64,000 nt of DNA from Streptomyces chilikensis (GTDB lineage: Bacteria; Actinomycetota; Actinomycetes; Streptomycetales; Streptomycetaceae). The translations under genes and the position numbers were made by a program. Positions 9,239 through 18,807 of the stretch are shown here, one piece after another (the first letter of the stretch is position 1; each line of letters opens with the position of its first letter). A model generated the notes under the pieces. It worked only from the letters and a program-made list of their open reading frames with translations, did not search any database and had not been told where the DNA came from. The DNA is taken from the NCBI RefSeq assembly GCF_001642695.1, contig NZ_LWCC02000005.1:1829559-1893558 (forward strand), in the 5' to 3' direction.

Positions 9239-10117
9239 TCAGTCGCAGGTGACGCAGCCCTCGACCGCCGCCGCCCCCGGCAGCGTCCGCCGGTTGCGGG
9301 CGGCCAGGTTCCGCGCCGCGAGCTGGTCGTCGGCCGGGTAGCCGACCTCCTCCAGCGTCAGCCCGTGCGGCCGCACCACGTGCACCGCGGAGTCCCGCAC
9401 CCCGGCGGCCAGCACCTTCCCGGGCCACTCCACCGGCCGGTGCCCGTCGCCGACGAACAGCAGCGCGCCGATCAGCGAGCGCACCATGTTGTGGCAGAAC
9501 GCGTCCGCCCGCACCGTGGCGGTGACGATCCCGTCGTCCCCGCGCACCAGGCTGAGCTCCTGCAGCGTGCGGATGGTGGTGGCGCCCTCGCGCTTCTTGC
9601 AGTACGCCGCGAAGTCGTGCTCCCCCAGCAGCGCCTTGGCGGCCTCGTTCATCGCGGCGACGTCCAGCGGCCAGTCGTGCCAGAGCACGTGCCCGCGCAG
9701 CAGCGGGTCGACCCCGCCAGGGGCGTCGGTGACGCGGTAGGCGTAGCGGCGCCAGACCGCGGAGAACCGCGCGTTGAACCCGGGGGGCGCCTCGACGGCC
9801 GACCAGATCCGCACGTCCCGCGAGAGCCGGCCGGCCAGCCGCTTGAGCAGCTTCTCCCGGTGCTCGGCCCACACCTCGCCGGGCAGGTCCACGTGCGCGA
9901 CCTGGCCGCGGGCGTGCACCCCGGCGTCGGTGCGGCCGGCCACCGTCAGCTCGTACGTCGTCTCCCGCGACCGGGTCACGGTGCGCAGCGCGTCCTCGAT
10001 CTCGCCCTGCACGGTCCGCTTCCCGCCGGCCTGCCTGGCCCAGCCGTGGAAGCCCGTGCCGTCGTAGGACAGGTCCAGCCGCACCCGGACGAAACCGGGC
10101 TGTACTTCGTCGCTCAC
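9239..10117 (-). CDS. truA: tRNA pseudouridine(38-40) synthase TruA
   Basis: TruA isomerises uridines 38-40 in the anticodon arm of many tRNAs. The 292-residue protein has the [12 protein letters not shown] entry motif and the catalytic Asp in [13 protein letters not shown], followed by the C-terminal half with [18 protein letters not shown]. It is somewhat longer than the roughly 270-residue E. coli enzyme because of an actinobacterial C-terminal extension ending in two Cys. The start is the GTG at 10117. It follows rplQ but is separated from it by a hairpin at 10149-10179. Confidence 0.97.
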   Translation of the reverse strand: MSDEVQPGFVRVRLDLSYDGTGFHGWARQAGGKRTVQGEIEDALRTVTRSRETTYELTVAGRTDAGVHARGQVAHVDLPGEVWAEHREKLLKRLAGRLSRDVRIWSAVEAPPGFNARFSAVWRRYAYRVTDAPGGVDPLLRGHVLWHDWPLDVAAMNEAAKALLGEHDFAAYCKKREGATTIRTLQELSLVRGDDGIVTATVRADAFCHNMVRSLIGALLFVGDGHRPVEWPGKVLAAGVRDSAVHVVRPHGLTLEEVGYPADDQLAARNLAARNRRTLPGAAAVEGCVTCD

Positions 10118-10148
10118 CCTTCGATCCTCTCAGGTACCGGCATGCGAA

Positions 10149-10179
10149 AGCGGGCCCACCCGGGAAGGGCGGGCCCGCT
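10149..10179 (-). terminator. Hairpin between rplQ and truA
   Basis: AGCGGGCCC and its complement form a 9-bp stem around a 13-nt loop, starting 30 nt past the rplQ stop. It probably ends the ribosomal superoperon. Confidence 0.65.
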
Positions 10180-10208
10180 CTCGTCAGGCGTCAGCCTGGG
10201 GCGCCGGA

Positions 10209-10724
10209 TCAGGCGTCCTTGGCGTCACCCTCAGCCGCGTCCGCGGCAGGCTCCGCGGTCTCGGCGGCCTCGTTCGTCCCGGTGGTCTCGGCCTGCTTGG
10301 CCTCGTCCTCCTTGACGGCGCGCTTCGTGGCGGCCTCGGCCTCGCCGGTGGCCTGCTGGGCCACGGTCAGGGCCTCCACCAGCTCGATGACGGCCATGGG
10401 CGCGTTGTCGCCACGGCGGTTACCGATCTTGGTGATGCGCGTGTAACCACCCGGGCGGTTCTCGTAGCGCGGGCCGATCTCGGTGAAGAGCGTGTGGACG
10501 ATGCTCTTGTCCGTGATCACCGAGAGCACCTGGCGGCGGTTGTGAAGGTCGCCCTTCTTCGCCTTGGTGATCAGACGCTCGGCGTACGGGCGCAGACGGC
10601 GCGCCTTCGCCTCGGTGGTGGTGATGCGGCCGTGCTCGAAGAGGCTCTTGGCGAGGTTCGCGAGGAGCAGCTTCTCGTGCGCGGCGCTGCCGCCCAGACG
10701 GGCACCCTTGGTGGGCTTCGGCAT
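10209..10724 (-). CDS. rplQ: 50S ribosomal protein L17
   Basis: L17 lies near the peptide exit tunnel. The 171-residue protein opens [18 protein letters not shown] and contains [17 protein letters not shown] and [21 protein letters not shown]. The core fills residues 1-118. The last 50 or so residues are a low-complexity Ala/Glu/Thr tail seen in actinobacteria and missing from the 127-residue E. coli protein. A perfect hairpin after rpoA and a promoter-like pair at 10770-10798 suggest rplQ can be transcribed on its own. Confidence 0.98.
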   Translation of the reverse strand: MPKPTKGARLGGSAAHEKLLLANLAKSLFEHGRITTTEAKARRLRPYAERLITKAKKGDLHNRRQVLSVITDKSIVHTLFTEIGPRYENRPGGYTRITKIGNRRGDNAPMAVIELVEALTVAQQATGEAEAATKRAVKEDEAKQAETTGTNEAAETAEPAADAAEGDAKDA

Positions 10725-10769
10725 TTCTTCTCCTAGGTGTCTGCTCCGGCCGTATCAGGTACCGGAGTC

Positions 10770-10798
10770 AGTATCCGAGCGGGCGGTCGCCCGTCGAA
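10770..10798 (-). promoter_or_regulatory. Possible rplQ promoter
   Basis: TTCGAC (10793-10798) and GATACT (10770-10775) are 17 bp apart on the minus strand, downstream of the rpoA hairpin and about 45 bp before rplQ. Neither hexamer is a full consensus. Confidence 0.35.
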
Positions 10799-10866
10799 GA
10801 TCCGGGACGGACCCGGAAGCGTGAACGGCACCCCGGGGACGGCGTCCCGGAGGGTGCGGACCGCAC

Positions 10867-10896
10867 CCGCGGCGGGGTCCGGGGACCCCGCCGCGG
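10867..10896 (-). terminator. rpoA terminator hairpin
   Basis: CCGCGGCGGGGTCC pairs perfectly over 14 bp with its complement around a 2-base centre, beginning 8 nt past the rpoA stop. A second, imperfect hairpin follows near 10828-10858. Confidence 0.7.
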
Positions 10897-10903
10897 AAGA
10901 CGG

Positions 10904-11926
10904 TCAGTACTGCTCGGTCTCGACGAACCCGGCGTCCGAGTCGTCGTCGGCGCCGAAGGCGTCGGCGGCGGCGGTCGGGTCGAATCCGGGCGGGCTGTCC
11001 TTGAGGGCCAGGCCCATGCCGGCCAGCTTCGCCTTGACCTCGTCGATGGACTTCGCACCGAAGTTGCGGATGTCCAGCAGGTCGGCCTCGGAGCGGGCGA
11101 CGAGCTCACCCACGGAGTGGATGCCCTCGCGCTTGAGGCAGTTGTACGACCGGACGGTGAGCTCGAGCTCCTCGATCGGCAGCGCCAGGTCGGCGGCCAG
11201 GGCGGCGTCCGTCGGGGACGGGCCCATGTCGATGCCCTCGGCGTCGACGTTGAGCTCGCGGGCCAGACCGAACAGCTCGACCAGGGTCTTGCCGGCCGAC
11301 GCCATGGCGTCGCGCGGACGCATGGCCTGCTTGGTCTCGACGTCGACGATCAGCTTGTCGAAGTCGGTGCGCTGCTCGACTCGGGTGGCCTCGACCTTGT
11401 AGGTGACCTTGAGGACCGGCGAGTAGATCGAGTCGACCGGGATGCGGCCGATCTCCTGGCCGGCCTGCTTGTTCTGGACGGCGGAGACGTAGCCGCGACC
11501 GCGCTCGACGGTCAGCTCCATCTCCAGCTTGCCCTTGCCGTTCAGCGAGGCCAGAACCAGGTCGGGGTTGTGCACCTCGACACCGGCCGGGGGCGCGATG
11601 TCGGCGGCGGTGACCAGACCCGGGCCCTGCTTGCGCAGGTACATCACGACCGGCTCGTCGTGCTCCGAGGAGACGACCAGCTGCTTGATGTTGAGGATCA
11701 GGTCGGTGACGTCCTCCTTGACGCCCGGCACGGTGGTGAACTCGTGCAGCACGCCGTCGATGCGGATGGACGTGACCGCCGCACCCGGGATCGAGGAGAG
11801 GAGGGTACGGCGCAGGGAGTTGCCGAGGGTGTAACCGAAGCCCGGCTCCAGCGGCTCGATCACGAACCGGGAGCGGAACTCGTCGACGACCTCTTCGGTC
11901 AACGAGGGACGCTGAGCGATCAGCAT
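10904..11926 (-). CDS. rpoA: DNA-directed RNA polymerase alpha subunit
   Basis: The alpha dimer scaffolds assembly of RNA polymerase, and its C-terminal domain contacts UP elements and activators. In the 340 residues the N-terminal assembly domain (about 1-230) includes [20 protein letters not shown], and the CTD (about 245-310) includes [16 protein letters not shown] and [17 protein letters not shown]. The sequence ends in a short acidic tail. It lies in the usual alpha-operon position between rpsK and rplQ. An imperfect hairpin and a -10-like TATCCT in the 152-bp gap before it may allow separate initiation. Confidence 0.99.
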   Translation of the reverse strand: MLIAQRPSLTEEVVDEFRSRFVIEPLEPGFGYTLGNSLRRTLLSSIPGAAVTSIRIDGVLHEFTTVPGVKEDVTDLILNIKQLVVSSEHDEPVVMYLRKQGPGLVTAADIAPPAGVEVHNPDLVLASLNGKGKLEMELTVERGRGYVSAVQNKQAGQEIGRIPVDSIYSPVLKVTYKVEATRVEQRTDFDKLIVDVETKQAMRPRDAMASAGKTLVELFGLARELNVDAEGIDMGPSPTDAALAADLALPIEELELTVRSYNCLKREGIHSVGELVARSEADLLDIRNFGAKSIDEVKAKLAGMGLALKDSPPGFDPTAAADAFGADDDSDAGFVETEQY

Positions 11927-12078
11927 GCTTGGATCAGATCCTTCTTTCGTGGACGCCCGCTATTTGACGCCCGACGGAACCGCACCCTTACGAAGGCGCG
12001 GGTACTGCAAGGATACGGGCGGCACGTCCCCTCACGGAGCCGTACCGCCCGACACCTCAAGCCCTCACGGGCGCCGAC

Positions 12079-12483
12079 TCAGACGCGGCGGCGCTTCGGC
12101 GGACGGCAGCCGTTGTGCGGGGTGGGGGTGACGTCCTGGATCGAGCCCACCTCGAGGCCGGTGGCCTGGAGGGAACGGATCGCGGTCTCACGGCCGGAGC
12201 CGGGACCCTTGACGAAGACGTCGACCTTGCGCATGCCGTGCTCCTGCGCGCGACGCGCGGCCGACTCGGCGGCCATCTGCGCGGCGAACGGGGTGGACTT
12301 GCGCGAGCCCTTGAAGCCGACGTGGCCGGCGGAGGCCCAGGAGATCACGTTGCCGGACGGGTCCGTGATCGAGACGATCGTGTTGTTGAACGTGCTCTTG
12401 ATGTGCGCGTGGCCGTGAGCGACGTTCTTCTTTTCCTTGCGGCGCACCTTCTTGGCAGCGCCCTGACGTCCCTTGGGGGGCAT
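12079..12483 (-). CDS. rpsK: 30S ribosomal protein S11
   Basis: S11 lines the mRNA exit channel on the platform of the small subunit. The 134-residue protein has [35 protein letters not shown] and the C-terminal [16 protein letters not shown], all invariant. The basic N-terminus is about 10 residues longer than in E. coli. It follows rpsM by 65 bp. Confidence 0.98.
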   Translation of the reverse strand: MPPKGRQGAAKKVRRKEKKNVAHGHAHIKSTFNNTIVSITDPSGNVISWASAGHVGFKGSRKSTPFAAQMAAESAARRAQEHGMRKVDVFVKGPGSGRETAIRSLQATGLEVGSIQDVTPTPHNGCRPPKRRRV

Positions 12484-12548
12484 GTCTTATCTCCTACGGG
12501 AGGTGGTCGGTCCTACAGCGAAGACCGTGGACAGTCGTCCGCTGCGGA

Positions 12549-12929
12549 CTACTTCTTGCCCGGCTTCTTCTTGCCGGCGATGGCGCGACGCGGGCCCTTG
12601 CGGGTACGGGCGTTCGTGCTGGTGCGCTGACCGCGGACCGGCAGGCCGCGGCGGTGACGCAGACCCTGGTACGAGCCGATCTCGACCTTGCGGCGGATGT
12701 CGGCCTGGATCTCGCGACGGAGGTCACCCTCGGTCTTGATGTTGGCGTCCACGTACTCGCGGATCGCGACGAGCTGCTCCTCGGAGAGGTCGCGAACACG
12801 GGTGTTCGGGTCGATGCCCGTCGCGGCCAGCGTCTGCTGGGAGAGGGTCCGGCCGATGCCGAACACGTAGGTGAGGGCGACCTCCACGCGCTTTTCGCGC
12901 GGGATGTCAACACCGGAAACGCGTGCCAT
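12549..12929 (-). CDS. rpsM: 30S ribosomal protein S13
   Basis: S13 forms head-to-50S bridges and its tail contacts P-site tRNA. The 126-residue protein begins [20 protein letters not shown], contains the [17 protein letters not shown] segment and the [20 protein letters not shown] rRNA-binding loop, and ends in a Lys/Pro tail. It is the first protein gene after rpmJ. The gap to rpmJ is about 200 bp, larger than usual within this operon. Confidence 0.98.
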   Translation of the reverse strand: MARVSGVDIPREKRVEVALTYVFGIGRTLSQQTLAATGIDPNTRVRDLSEEQLVAIREYVDANIKTEGDLRREIQADIRRKVEIGSYQGLRHRRGLPVRGQRTSTNARTRKGPRRAIAGKKKPGKK

Positions 12930-13133
12930 TCAATGGCTCCAGTTGGTTGTCGGAGGTCTGCGGCAGAACCGGCTCCCGCCCGCCGTTCCCCGTCGGTGCA
13001 CGGGGTCGGTACGGGACGGGTCCCCGGCCTCCGACCGGGGGTGTCGGAACCGATCGAGCGGCTCCGGGTCCTGCGTATGACATTTGCTCGCGTCGCGCGA
13101 AGACTCTGCGGAAGCAGAGGGGTGGTCGGTGCG

Positions 13134-13247
13134 TCAGCCCTGGCGCTGCTTGTGGCGCGGGTTCTCGCAGATGACCATGACCCGACCGTGACGGCGGATC
13201 ACCCTGCACTTGTCGCAGATCTTCTTGACGCTCGGCTTGACCTTCAT
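13134..13247 (-). CDS. rpmJ: 50S ribosomal protein L36 (zinc-binding form)
   Basis: The 37-residue reading frame [19 protein letters not shown] onward ends in [10 protein letters not shown]36 is a zinc ribbon that braces 23S rRNA. Cys11, Cys14, Cys27 and His32 are all present, so this is the zinc-containing (C+) version. It lies between infA and rpsM as in other actinobacteria. Confidence 0.97.
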   Translation of the reverse strand: MKVKPSVKKICDKCRVIRRHGRVMVICENPRHKQRQG

Positions 13248-13322
13248 GGGATGAGGTTCTCCGGGTCAGTGCCACCACCCGCGGACCGTCCAAGCCGGAC
13301 GGCGCACGGAGTGCAGGCAGAT

Positions 13323-13544
13323 CTACTTGTACCGGTAGACGATCCGGCCACGCGTCAGGTCGTACGGAGACAGCTCCACCACGACCCGGTCGTCAGGGAG
13401 GATGCGGATGTAGTGCATGCGCATCTTGCCGCTGATGTGAGCCAGGACCTGGTGGCCGTTCTGGAGCTCGACCCTGAACATGGCGTTCGGCAGAGACTCG
13501 ACGACAGTGCCCTCGATCTCGATGGCACCTTGCTTCTTGGCCAC
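13323..13544 (-). CDS. infA: Translation initiation factor IF-1
   Basis: IF-1 occupies the A site of the 30S subunit during initiation. The 73-residue S1-like OB fold runs from (V)[18 protein letters not shown] through [20 protein letters not shown] to the end. The frame is open to 13601, but the GTG at 13544, with GAAGGG upstream, gives the exact family length and N-terminus. It heads the infA-rpmJ-rpsM-rpsK-rpoA group and has its own promoter-like sequence at 13627-13656. Confidence 0.98.
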   Translation of the reverse strand: MAKKQGAIEIEGTVVESLPNAMFRVELQNGHQVLAHISGKMRMHYIRILPDDRVVVELSPYDLTRGRIVYRYK

Positions 13545-13626
13545 GCTTCGCCCTTCGAATCGACTACCTTGATCGACTCCGCGCTGAGCGCATACAGGCA
13601 TGCGGGTGCACGAGAGCCGACGAGTC

Positions 13627-13656
13627 AGTCTACGTCAGGCCCTCGCGAAATACGAA
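13627..13656 (-). promoter_or_regulatory. Probable infA promoter
   Basis: TTCGTA (13651-13656) and TAGACT (13627-13632) are 18 bp apart on the minus strand, about 85 bp before the infA GTG. The -10 is good and the -35 weak. Confidence 0.5.
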
Positions 13657-13749
13657 TCGGGGAAGAATGCCCCATCCGCGTGATCCTTATGCCCGGAACC
13701 GGTCACGGAACGCGCGACGCGTTCCCGCACCCGTCGTGGACGGCACGAC

Positions 13750-13783
13750 GCCCCCGCCGCGCACGGCGGAACGGGGGCGGGGC
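13750..13783 (-). terminator. Hairpin after map
   Basis: A GC-only hairpin (core CCGCCG-CGCA-CGGCGG at 13754-13769, with alternative longer pairings of the flanking C and G runs) lies 36-69 nt past the map stop and separates map from infA. Confidence 0.5.
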
Positions 13784-13818
13784 GCCGACGGCGGACGGCG
13801 GGCCGGGCGGCCGGCGGC

Positions 13819-14658
13819 TCAGGCGGCCAGCGGGTCCGGCGCGGCGGTGATGCCGTGCTCGGCCAGCTTGGCGCGGCCGGCGTCCGGAGCGGTGAGGACC
13901 AGCGGGCCCTCGTCGGTCAGGGCGACCGAGTGCTCCCAGTGGGAGGACCAGGTGCCGTCCGTGGTGACCACGGTCCAGTCGTCGGCGAGGACCTTCGTCT
14001 TCGGCGTGCCCAGCGACACCATCGGCTCGATGGCCAGGCAGAAGCCGGTGACCAGCTTCGGGCCCTTGCCGCGGCGGCGCTCGACGTAGTTCAGCAGGTG
14101 CGGGTCCATGTGCATCTCGGTGCCGATGCCGTGGCCGCCGTAGTCCTCGACGATGCCGTACTTGCCGCCGCCCGGCTTCGGCTGGCGGCGGATGTACGTC
14201 TCGATCGCGCGGGAGACGTCGACCAGCCGGTTGCCCTGCTTCATGGCGGCGATGCCCGCCCACATCGACTCCTCGGTCACCCGGGAGAGCTCGTGCAGCT
14301 CCGGCAGGTGGCCGGAGCCCACGAAGCAGGTGTAGGCGGCGTCCGCGTGCCAGCCGTCGACGATGGCACCGGCGTCGACGGAGATGACGTCGCCGTCCTT
14401 GAGGACCACGTCGTCGGAGGGGATGCCGTGCACGACCACCTCGTTGACCGAGGTGCAGATGGTGGCGGGGAAGCCGCCGTAGCCCAGGAAGTTCGACTTG
14501 GCGCCGTGCTCGGCGAGGACCTTGCGGGCCACCTGGTCCAGGTCACGCGTCGTGGAGCCGGGGACCGCCGCCTCCCGGGTGGCCGCGTGCACGGCGGCGA
14601 CGACAAGCCCCGCCTCGCGCATCTTGGCGATCTGCTCCGGGGTCTTGATCTGCACCAT
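13819..14658 (-). CDS. map: Type I methionine aminopeptidase
   Basis: Map removes the initiator Met from nascent proteins. The 279-residue protein has the pita-bread fold residues: His in VVVHGIPSD, the metal ligands in VISVDAGA and ADAAYT, His in YGGHGIGTEMH, Glu in CLAIEPMV and Glu in WEHSVAL. There is no N-terminal zinc-finger extension. It lies between adk and infA, the standard order, but is set apart by hairpins on both sides and a -10-like TATCGT upstream near 14723, so it may be transcribed separately. Confidence 0.98.
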   Translation of the reverse strand: MVQIKTPEQIAKMREAGLVVAAVHAATREAAVPGSTTRDLDQVARKVLAEHGAKSNFLGYGGFPATICTSVNEVVVHGIPSDDVVLKDGDVISVDAGAIVDGWHADAAYTCFVGSGHLPELHELSRVTEESMWAGIAAMKQGNRLVDVSRAIETYIRRQPKPGGGKYGIVEDYGGHGIGTEMHMDPHLLNYVERRRGKGPKLVTGFCLAIEPMVSLGTPKTKVLADDWTVVTTDGTWSSHWEHSVALTDEGPLVLTAPDAGRAKLAEHGITAAPDPLAA

Positions 14659-14821
14659 GAGCGCTACGGGCCTTTCTCCGCCGTGACCGGCGTGGGGAAT
14701 CGTCCTGTACGTACATCACCAACGATACGTGTTCCCCGCACCCGTCGTGACAGCCCGGCCCCGCCCGCGCACGCAGCGCACCGGCGGCGGCCCCGGGAGG
14801 CCGGTGCCCGGGGGAACGCGA

Positions 14822-14853
14822 AGGCCGCGGCTCCCCCGGGGGAACCGCGGCCT
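14822..14853 (-). terminator. Terminator of secY-adk
   Basis: AGGCCGCGG pairs with CCGCGGCCT, and the CCCCC/GGGGG between them can also pair. It lies 27 nt past the adk stop. Confidence 0.65.
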
Positions 14854-14879
14854 CGTCCGGTCGCGGGAGGGCGCGAGCG

Positions 14880-15533
14880 CTACTCGCCGGCCTTCAGCGC
14901 GGACATCGCACGCGCCGTGACCTCGTCCACCTTGCCGAGCGCCTCGATCGTCACGACCAGGTCCTGCGCCCGGTAGTAGTCGATGATCGGCTCGGTCTGG
15001 GTGTGGTAGACCTCCAGGCGCTTGCGCACCGTGTCCTCGGTGTCGTCGTCGCGCTGGTACAGCTCGCCGCCGCAGGCGTCGCAGACGCCCTCGGCCTTCG
15101 GCGGGTTGTAGGTGACGTGGAAGACGTGCGCCGAGTCCTTGCGGCAGACGCGCCGGCCGGCGATCCGCTTCACGATCTCGTCCTCGGGGACCTCCAGGTC
15201 CAGCACCGCGTCGAGCTTCATGCCGCCCTCGGCGAGCATGCCGTCCAGCGCCTGGGCCTGGGAGACGTTCCGCGGGAAGCCGTCCAGGAGGAAGCCGCCC
15301 ACGGCGTCCGCCTGCTCCATGCGGTCCTTGGCCATGGCGATGGTGACCTCGTCCGGCACCAGCTCGCCCTTGTCCATGTAGGACTTCGCCAGCTTGCCCA
15401 GCTCCGTCTGCTGGCCGATGTTGGCCCGGAACAGGTCGCCCGTGGAGATGTGCGGGATGGAGAGGTTCTCGGCCAGGAACGCGGCCTGCGTTCCCTTACC
15501 GGCACCAGGCGGCCCGACGAGGACGATTCGCAT
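14880..15533 (-). CDS. adk: Adenylate kinase
   Basis: Adk interconverts ATP + AMP and 2 ADP. The 217-residue long-form enzyme has the P-loop GPPGAGKGTQ (7-16), the AMP segment STGDLFRA (30-37), LLDGFPRN (82-89) and a LID domain (about 122-160). The LID carries Cys130, Asp133, Cys151 and Cys154 in zinc-ligand spacing, a C-D-C-C variant of the usual four-Cys site. The ATG overlaps the secY stop by one base (TGATG), so translation is coupled to secY. Confidence 0.98.
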   Translation of the reverse strand: MRIVLVGPPGAGKGTQAAFLAENLSIPHISTGDLFRANIGQQTELGKLAKSYMDKGELVPDEVTIAMAKDRMEQADAVGGFLLDGFPRNVSQAQALDGMLAEGGMKLDAVLDLEVPEDEIVKRIAGRRVCRKDSAHVFHVTYNPPKAEGVCDACGGELYQRDDDTEDTVRKRLEVYHTQTEPIIDYYRAQDLVVTIEALGKVDEVTARAMSALKAGE

Positions 15534-16846
15534 CAGCGGAGGAACCCTTCGTAATTGCGCTGCTGGAGCTGGCTCTCGATCTGCTTCACCGTTTCGAGGC
15601 CCACACCCACGATGATCAGGATGCTGGTGCCGCCGAACGGGAAGTTCTGGTTTGCCCCGAAACCGGCCAACGCCATTGTCGGCACGAGAGCGATCAGACC
15701 CAGGTACAGCGAACCCGGCCAGGTGATCCGGTTGAGCACATAGCTGAGGTACTCAGCGGTCGGTCGGCCAGCCCGGATGCCCGGGATGAACCCACCATAC
15801 TTCTTCATGTTGTCGGCCACTTCTTCGGGGTTGAAGGTGATGGCCACGTAGAAGAAGGCGAAGAAGACGATCAGCAGGAAGTACATGGCGATGTAAATCG
15901 GGTCATCGCCGTCCACCAGGTGTGACTGGATCCACGTCTTCCAGCCGGAGGTGCCGCTGGAGAACTGGGCCACCAGGGCCGGGATGTAGAGCAGCGACGA
16001 GGCGAAGATGACCGGGATCACACCCGCCTGGTTGACCTTGAGCGGGATGTAGGTCGAGGTGCCGCCGTAGGACCGGCGGCCGATCATCCGCTTCGCGTAC
16101 TGGACGGGGATGCGGCGCTGCGCCTGCTCCACGAAGACCACCAGGCCGACCATGACGAAGCCGACCAGCATCACGGTGCCGAACTCGATCCAGCCGTCGG
16201 CCAGGGTGCCCTGCTCCTTGATGGCCCACAGGGCGGCCGGGAAGGTCGCGGCGATCGAGATGAACATCAGGATCGACATGCCGTTGCCGATGCCGCGGTC
16301 GGTGATCAGCTCACCCAGCCACATGACGACGGCGGTGCCGGCGGTCATGGTGAGGACCATGATGACCGTGATGAAGATGGCGCGGTCCGGGACGATCTGG
16401 TTGGCGACGGTGCAGCCGCTGAAGAGCGCGCCGCTGCGGGCGGTCGCCACCAGACCCGTGCCCTGGAGCACGGCCAGCGCGATCGTCAGGTAACGGGTGT
16501 ACTGCGTGATCTTCGCCGTACCGCTCTGGCCCTCCTTCTTCAGGGCCTCGAGACGCGGGATGACCACGGTCAGCAGCTGCAGGATGATGCTCGCCGTGAT
16601 GTACGGCATGATGCCGAGCGCGAAGATCGTGATCTGCAGCAGCGCACCACCGCTGAACATGTTGACCAGGCCGAACAGCCCGGAGTTGCCGGACATCTGC
16701 TTCACGCACGCCTGGACGGACGTGTAGTCCACGCCGGGAATCGGGATGTGCGTACCGACCCGGTAGACGACGATGATGCCCAGCGTGAAGAGCAGCTTCT
16801 TGCGCAGGTCGGGCGTCTTGAACGCCCGGGCGAACGCGGTGAGCAC
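15533..16846 (-). CDS. secY: Preprotein translocase subunit SecY
   Basis: SecY forms the protein-conducting channel with SecE (encoded at 58801-59076). The 437-residue protein has ten predicted membrane segments, starting at LLFTLGIIVVYRVGTHIPIPG, and the cytoplasmic loop KRMIGRRSYGGTSTYIPLK that contacts SecA and the ribosome. It follows rplO by 282 bp, behind two hairpins, so it probably has its own promoter; TAAGGT near 16993-16998 is a candidate -10. Confidence 0.98.
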   Translation of the reverse strand: MLTAFARAFKTPDLRKKLLFTLGIIVVYRVGTHIPIPGVDYTSVQACVKQMSGNSGLFGLVNMFSGGALLQITIFALGIMPYITASIILQLLTVVIPRLEALKKEGQSGTAKITQYTRYLTIALAVLQGTGLVATARSGALFSGCTVANQIVPDRAIFITVIMVLTMTAGTAVVMWLGELITDRGIGNGMSILMFISIAATFPAALWAIKEQGTLADGWIEFGTVMLVGFVMVGLVVFVEQAQRRIPVQYAKRMIGRRSYGGTSTYIPLKVNQAGVIPVIFASSLLYIPALVAQFSSGTSGWKTWIQSHLVDGDDPIYIAMYFLLIVFFAFFYVAITFNPEEVADNMKKYGGFIPGIRAGRPTAEYLSYVLNRITWPGSLYLGLIALVPTMALAGFGANQNFPFGGTSILIIVGVGLETVKQIESQLQQRNYEGFLR

Positions 16847-17028
16847 GGTGCCTCCTGCGACCCCCGCGCAACTGCGTCAAGGGTGACGGTCTTGAGGATC
16901 GACAAATACCAAACGATGTAACGGGCCGCCGCCGCTTCGAGTGCCCGGTGTTCACGGTGTGAGCACCGGTCGAAGAGTGGCAGTGGAGGTCACCTTACCG
17001 GCGACACCAAGCCCTTGAGAACGACCAA

Positions 17029-17060
17029 CCGGGGATACCCCTTTTGTGGGGCATCCCCGG
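17029..17060 (-). terminator. Second hairpin after rplO
   Basis: CCGGGGATACCCC and GGGGCATCCCCGG form a 13-bp stem with one mismatch around a 6-nt loop, 20 nt beyond the first hairpin. Paired hairpins suggest a firm stop before secY. Confidence 0.55.
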
Positions 17061-17080
17061 TCGGGAATCGCAGGGTCACA

Positions 17081-17122
17081 CCGGCGCCGGCCGGACATCC
17101 CGGGGATGTCCGGCGGCGCCGG
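17081..17122 (-). terminator. Terminator of the spc cluster after rplO
   Basis: A 20-bp stem with one bulged base (arms CCGGCGCCGGCCGGACATCC and its complement) starts 6 nt past the rplO stop. Confidence 0.75.
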
Positions 17123-17128
17123 AACTCG

Positions 17129-17584
17129 TCAGACGAGCTCGGTGACCGTACCGCCGGCGGCGGTGATCTTCTCCTTGGCGGAGCCGGAGACGGCGTCGAC
17201 CGTCACCTGCAGCGCCACGGAGATCTCGCCCTGGCCGAGGACCTTGACGAGCTGGTTCTTGCGGACGGCACCCTTGGCGACCAGGTCGGCAACGGTGACC
17301 TCCCCACCCTCGGGGTAGAGGGCGGCGAGCTTGTCCAGGTTCACGACCTGGAACTCGGTCTTGAAGGGGTTCTTGAAGCCCTTCAGCTTCGGGAGACGCA
17401 TGTGGAGCGGCATCTGGCCACCCTCGAAGCTCTCCGGAACCTGGTAACGGGCCTTGGTGCCCTTGGTACCACGACCGGCCGTCTTACCCTTCGACGCCTC
17501 ACCACGACCCACACGGGTCTTGGCGGTCTTGGCGCCCGGGGCGGGACGGAGGTTGTGGATCTTGAGCGGGTTCTGCTCCGCCAT
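17129..17584 (-). CDS. rplO: 50S ribosomal protein L15
   Basis: L15 is a late-assembly protein near the central protuberance. In the 151-residue product, [13 protein letters not shown] and the Gly-rich [19 protein letters not shown]-terminal extension bind 23S rRNA, and [17 protein letters not shown] is the core signature. It follows rpmD by 2 bp and is the last gene before a double hairpin. Confidence 0.98.
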   Translation of the reverse strand: MAEQNPLKIHNLRPAPGAKTAKTRVGRGEASKGKTAGRGTKGTKARYQVPESFEGGQMPLHMRLPKLKGFKNPFKTEFQVVNLDKLAALYPEGGEVTVADLVAKGAVRKNQLVKVLGQGEISVALQVTVDAVSGSAKEKITAAGGTVTELV

Positions 17585-17586
17585 GA

Positions 17587-17769
17587 TCAGTCGACCTCCT
17601 CGACCGTCACGAGGTGGCGGACGGTGTGCACCATGCCGCGGAACTCGGGGCGGTCCTCCTTGACGACCTGCGTGTTGATGCCCTTGAGACCAAGGGAACG
17701 CAGGGTGTCGCGGTGGTTCTGCTTGCTGCCGATGTACGACTTAACCTGGGTGATCTTCAGCTGCGCCAT
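17587..17769 (-). CDS. rpmD: 50S ribosomal protein L30
   Basis: The 60-residue protein [20 protein letters not shown] onward contains [10 protein letters not shown] and [11 protein letters not shown], a complete L30. The frame extends upstream to 17958, but the ATG at 17769 overlaps the rpsE stop (TGATG) and gives the family length. Confidence 0.97.
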   Translation of the reverse strand: MAQLKITQVKSYIGSKQNHRDTLRSLGLKGINTQVVKEDRPEFRGMVHTVRHLVTVEEVD

Positions 17770-18374
17770 CACGCACCCGCCCCGGCTCGCGCACGGAGAA
17801 GAGCCGCGGGAGCGACGTCCTCGAGGGGCAGACCACGGCGGGCCGCGATCTCCTCGGGACGCTGCAGGCCCTTGAGGGCCTCCACGGTCGCGTGCACGAT
17901 GTTGATCGCGTTGTCGGAGCCGAGCGACTTCGACAGCACGTCGTGGATACCGGCGCACTCGAGCACGGCACGCACCGGACCACCGGCGATCACACCGGTA
18001 CCGGGGGACGCGGGCTTGAGCAGCACGACGCCGGCAGCCTTCTCACCCTGGATGGGGTGCGGGATGGTGCCCTGGATGCGGGGGACCTTGAAGAAGTGCT
18101 TCTTGGCCTCCTCAACGCCCTTGGCGATGGCGGCCGGCACCTCCTTGGCCTTGCCGTAACCGACACCCACGGTGCCGTCACCGTCGCCCACCACGACCAG
18201 CGCGGTGAAGCTGAAGCGACGACCACCCTTCACAACCTTGGCGACACGGTTGATCGCGACAACGCGCTCAACGTAAGCGGTCTTCTCGGCGGCAGCTGCG
18301 CCGCCGTCACGGCCCTTCCGGTCCCGCCGCTCGCCGCCACCGGCACCGCTGCCGCGGCGCTGGGGTCCAGCCAT
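17769..18374 (-). CDS. rpsE: 30S ribosomal protein S5
   Basis: S5 contributes to decoding fidelity and mRNA unwinding at the entry tunnel. The 201-residue protein has the [19 protein letters not shown] double-stranded-RNA-binding region and the [17 protein letters not shown] core. The first 35 residues are a Gly/Arg/Asp-rich extension. The canonical loop residues appear unmutated, so spectinomycin sensitivity would be expected. Its stop overlaps the rpmD start. Confidence 0.98.
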   Translation of the reverse strand: MAGPQRRGSGAGGGERRDRKGRDGGAAAAEKTAYVERVVAINRVAKVVKGGRRFSFTALVVVGDGDGTVGVGYGKAKEVPAAIAKGVEEAKKHFFKVPRIQGTIPHPIQGEKAAGVVLLKPASPGTGVIAGGPVRAVLECAGIHDVLSKSLGSDNAINIVHATVEALKGLQRPEEIAARRGLPLEDVAPAALLRARAGAGA

Positions 18375-18420
18375 TGGAATTACCTCTCTCTGTTTCCGCT
18401 AGCTTCGCTACGGAACCGGC

Positions 18421-18804
18421 TCAGAACTTGAGACCGGCTTCGCGGGCGGCGTCCGCCAGGGCCGCGATGCGGCCCGCGTACCTGTTGCCACCACGGTCGA
18501 ACACGACAGCCTCGACGCCCGCGGCCTTGGCACGCTCGGCGACCAGGGCGCCGACCTGCTGGGCCTGGGCGGACTTGTCGCCCTCGCCGCCGCGGATCGA
18601 GGTGTCCAGGGTGGACGCCGACGCAAGGGTGTGACCCTTGATGTCGTCGATCACCTGGGCCACGATGTGGCGGTTCGAGCGGGTCACGACGAGACGGGGA
18701 CGCTCGGCGGTGCCGGAGATGTTCTTGCGGATCCGGATGTGCCGACGCTTGATGGCGGCGCGCTTGTAGGCGTCGCCCTTCAGGATCTTCTGCCCGTATG
18801 CCAT
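18421..18804 (-). CDS. rplR: 50S ribosomal protein L18
   Basis: L18 binds 5S rRNA with L5. The 127-residue protein has the basic N-terminus [20 protein letters not shown], the [12 protein letters not shown] motif and [20 protein letters not shown] at the C-terminus. It follows rplF by 3 bp and precedes rpsE. Confidence 0.98.
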   Translation of the reverse strand: MAYGQKILKGDAYKRAAIKRRHIRIRKNISGTAERPRLVVTRSNRHIVAQVIDDIKGHTLASASTLDTSIRGGEGDKSAQAQQVGALVAERAKAAGVEAVVFDRGGNRYAGRIAALADAAREAGLKF

Positions 18805-18807
18805 GGG

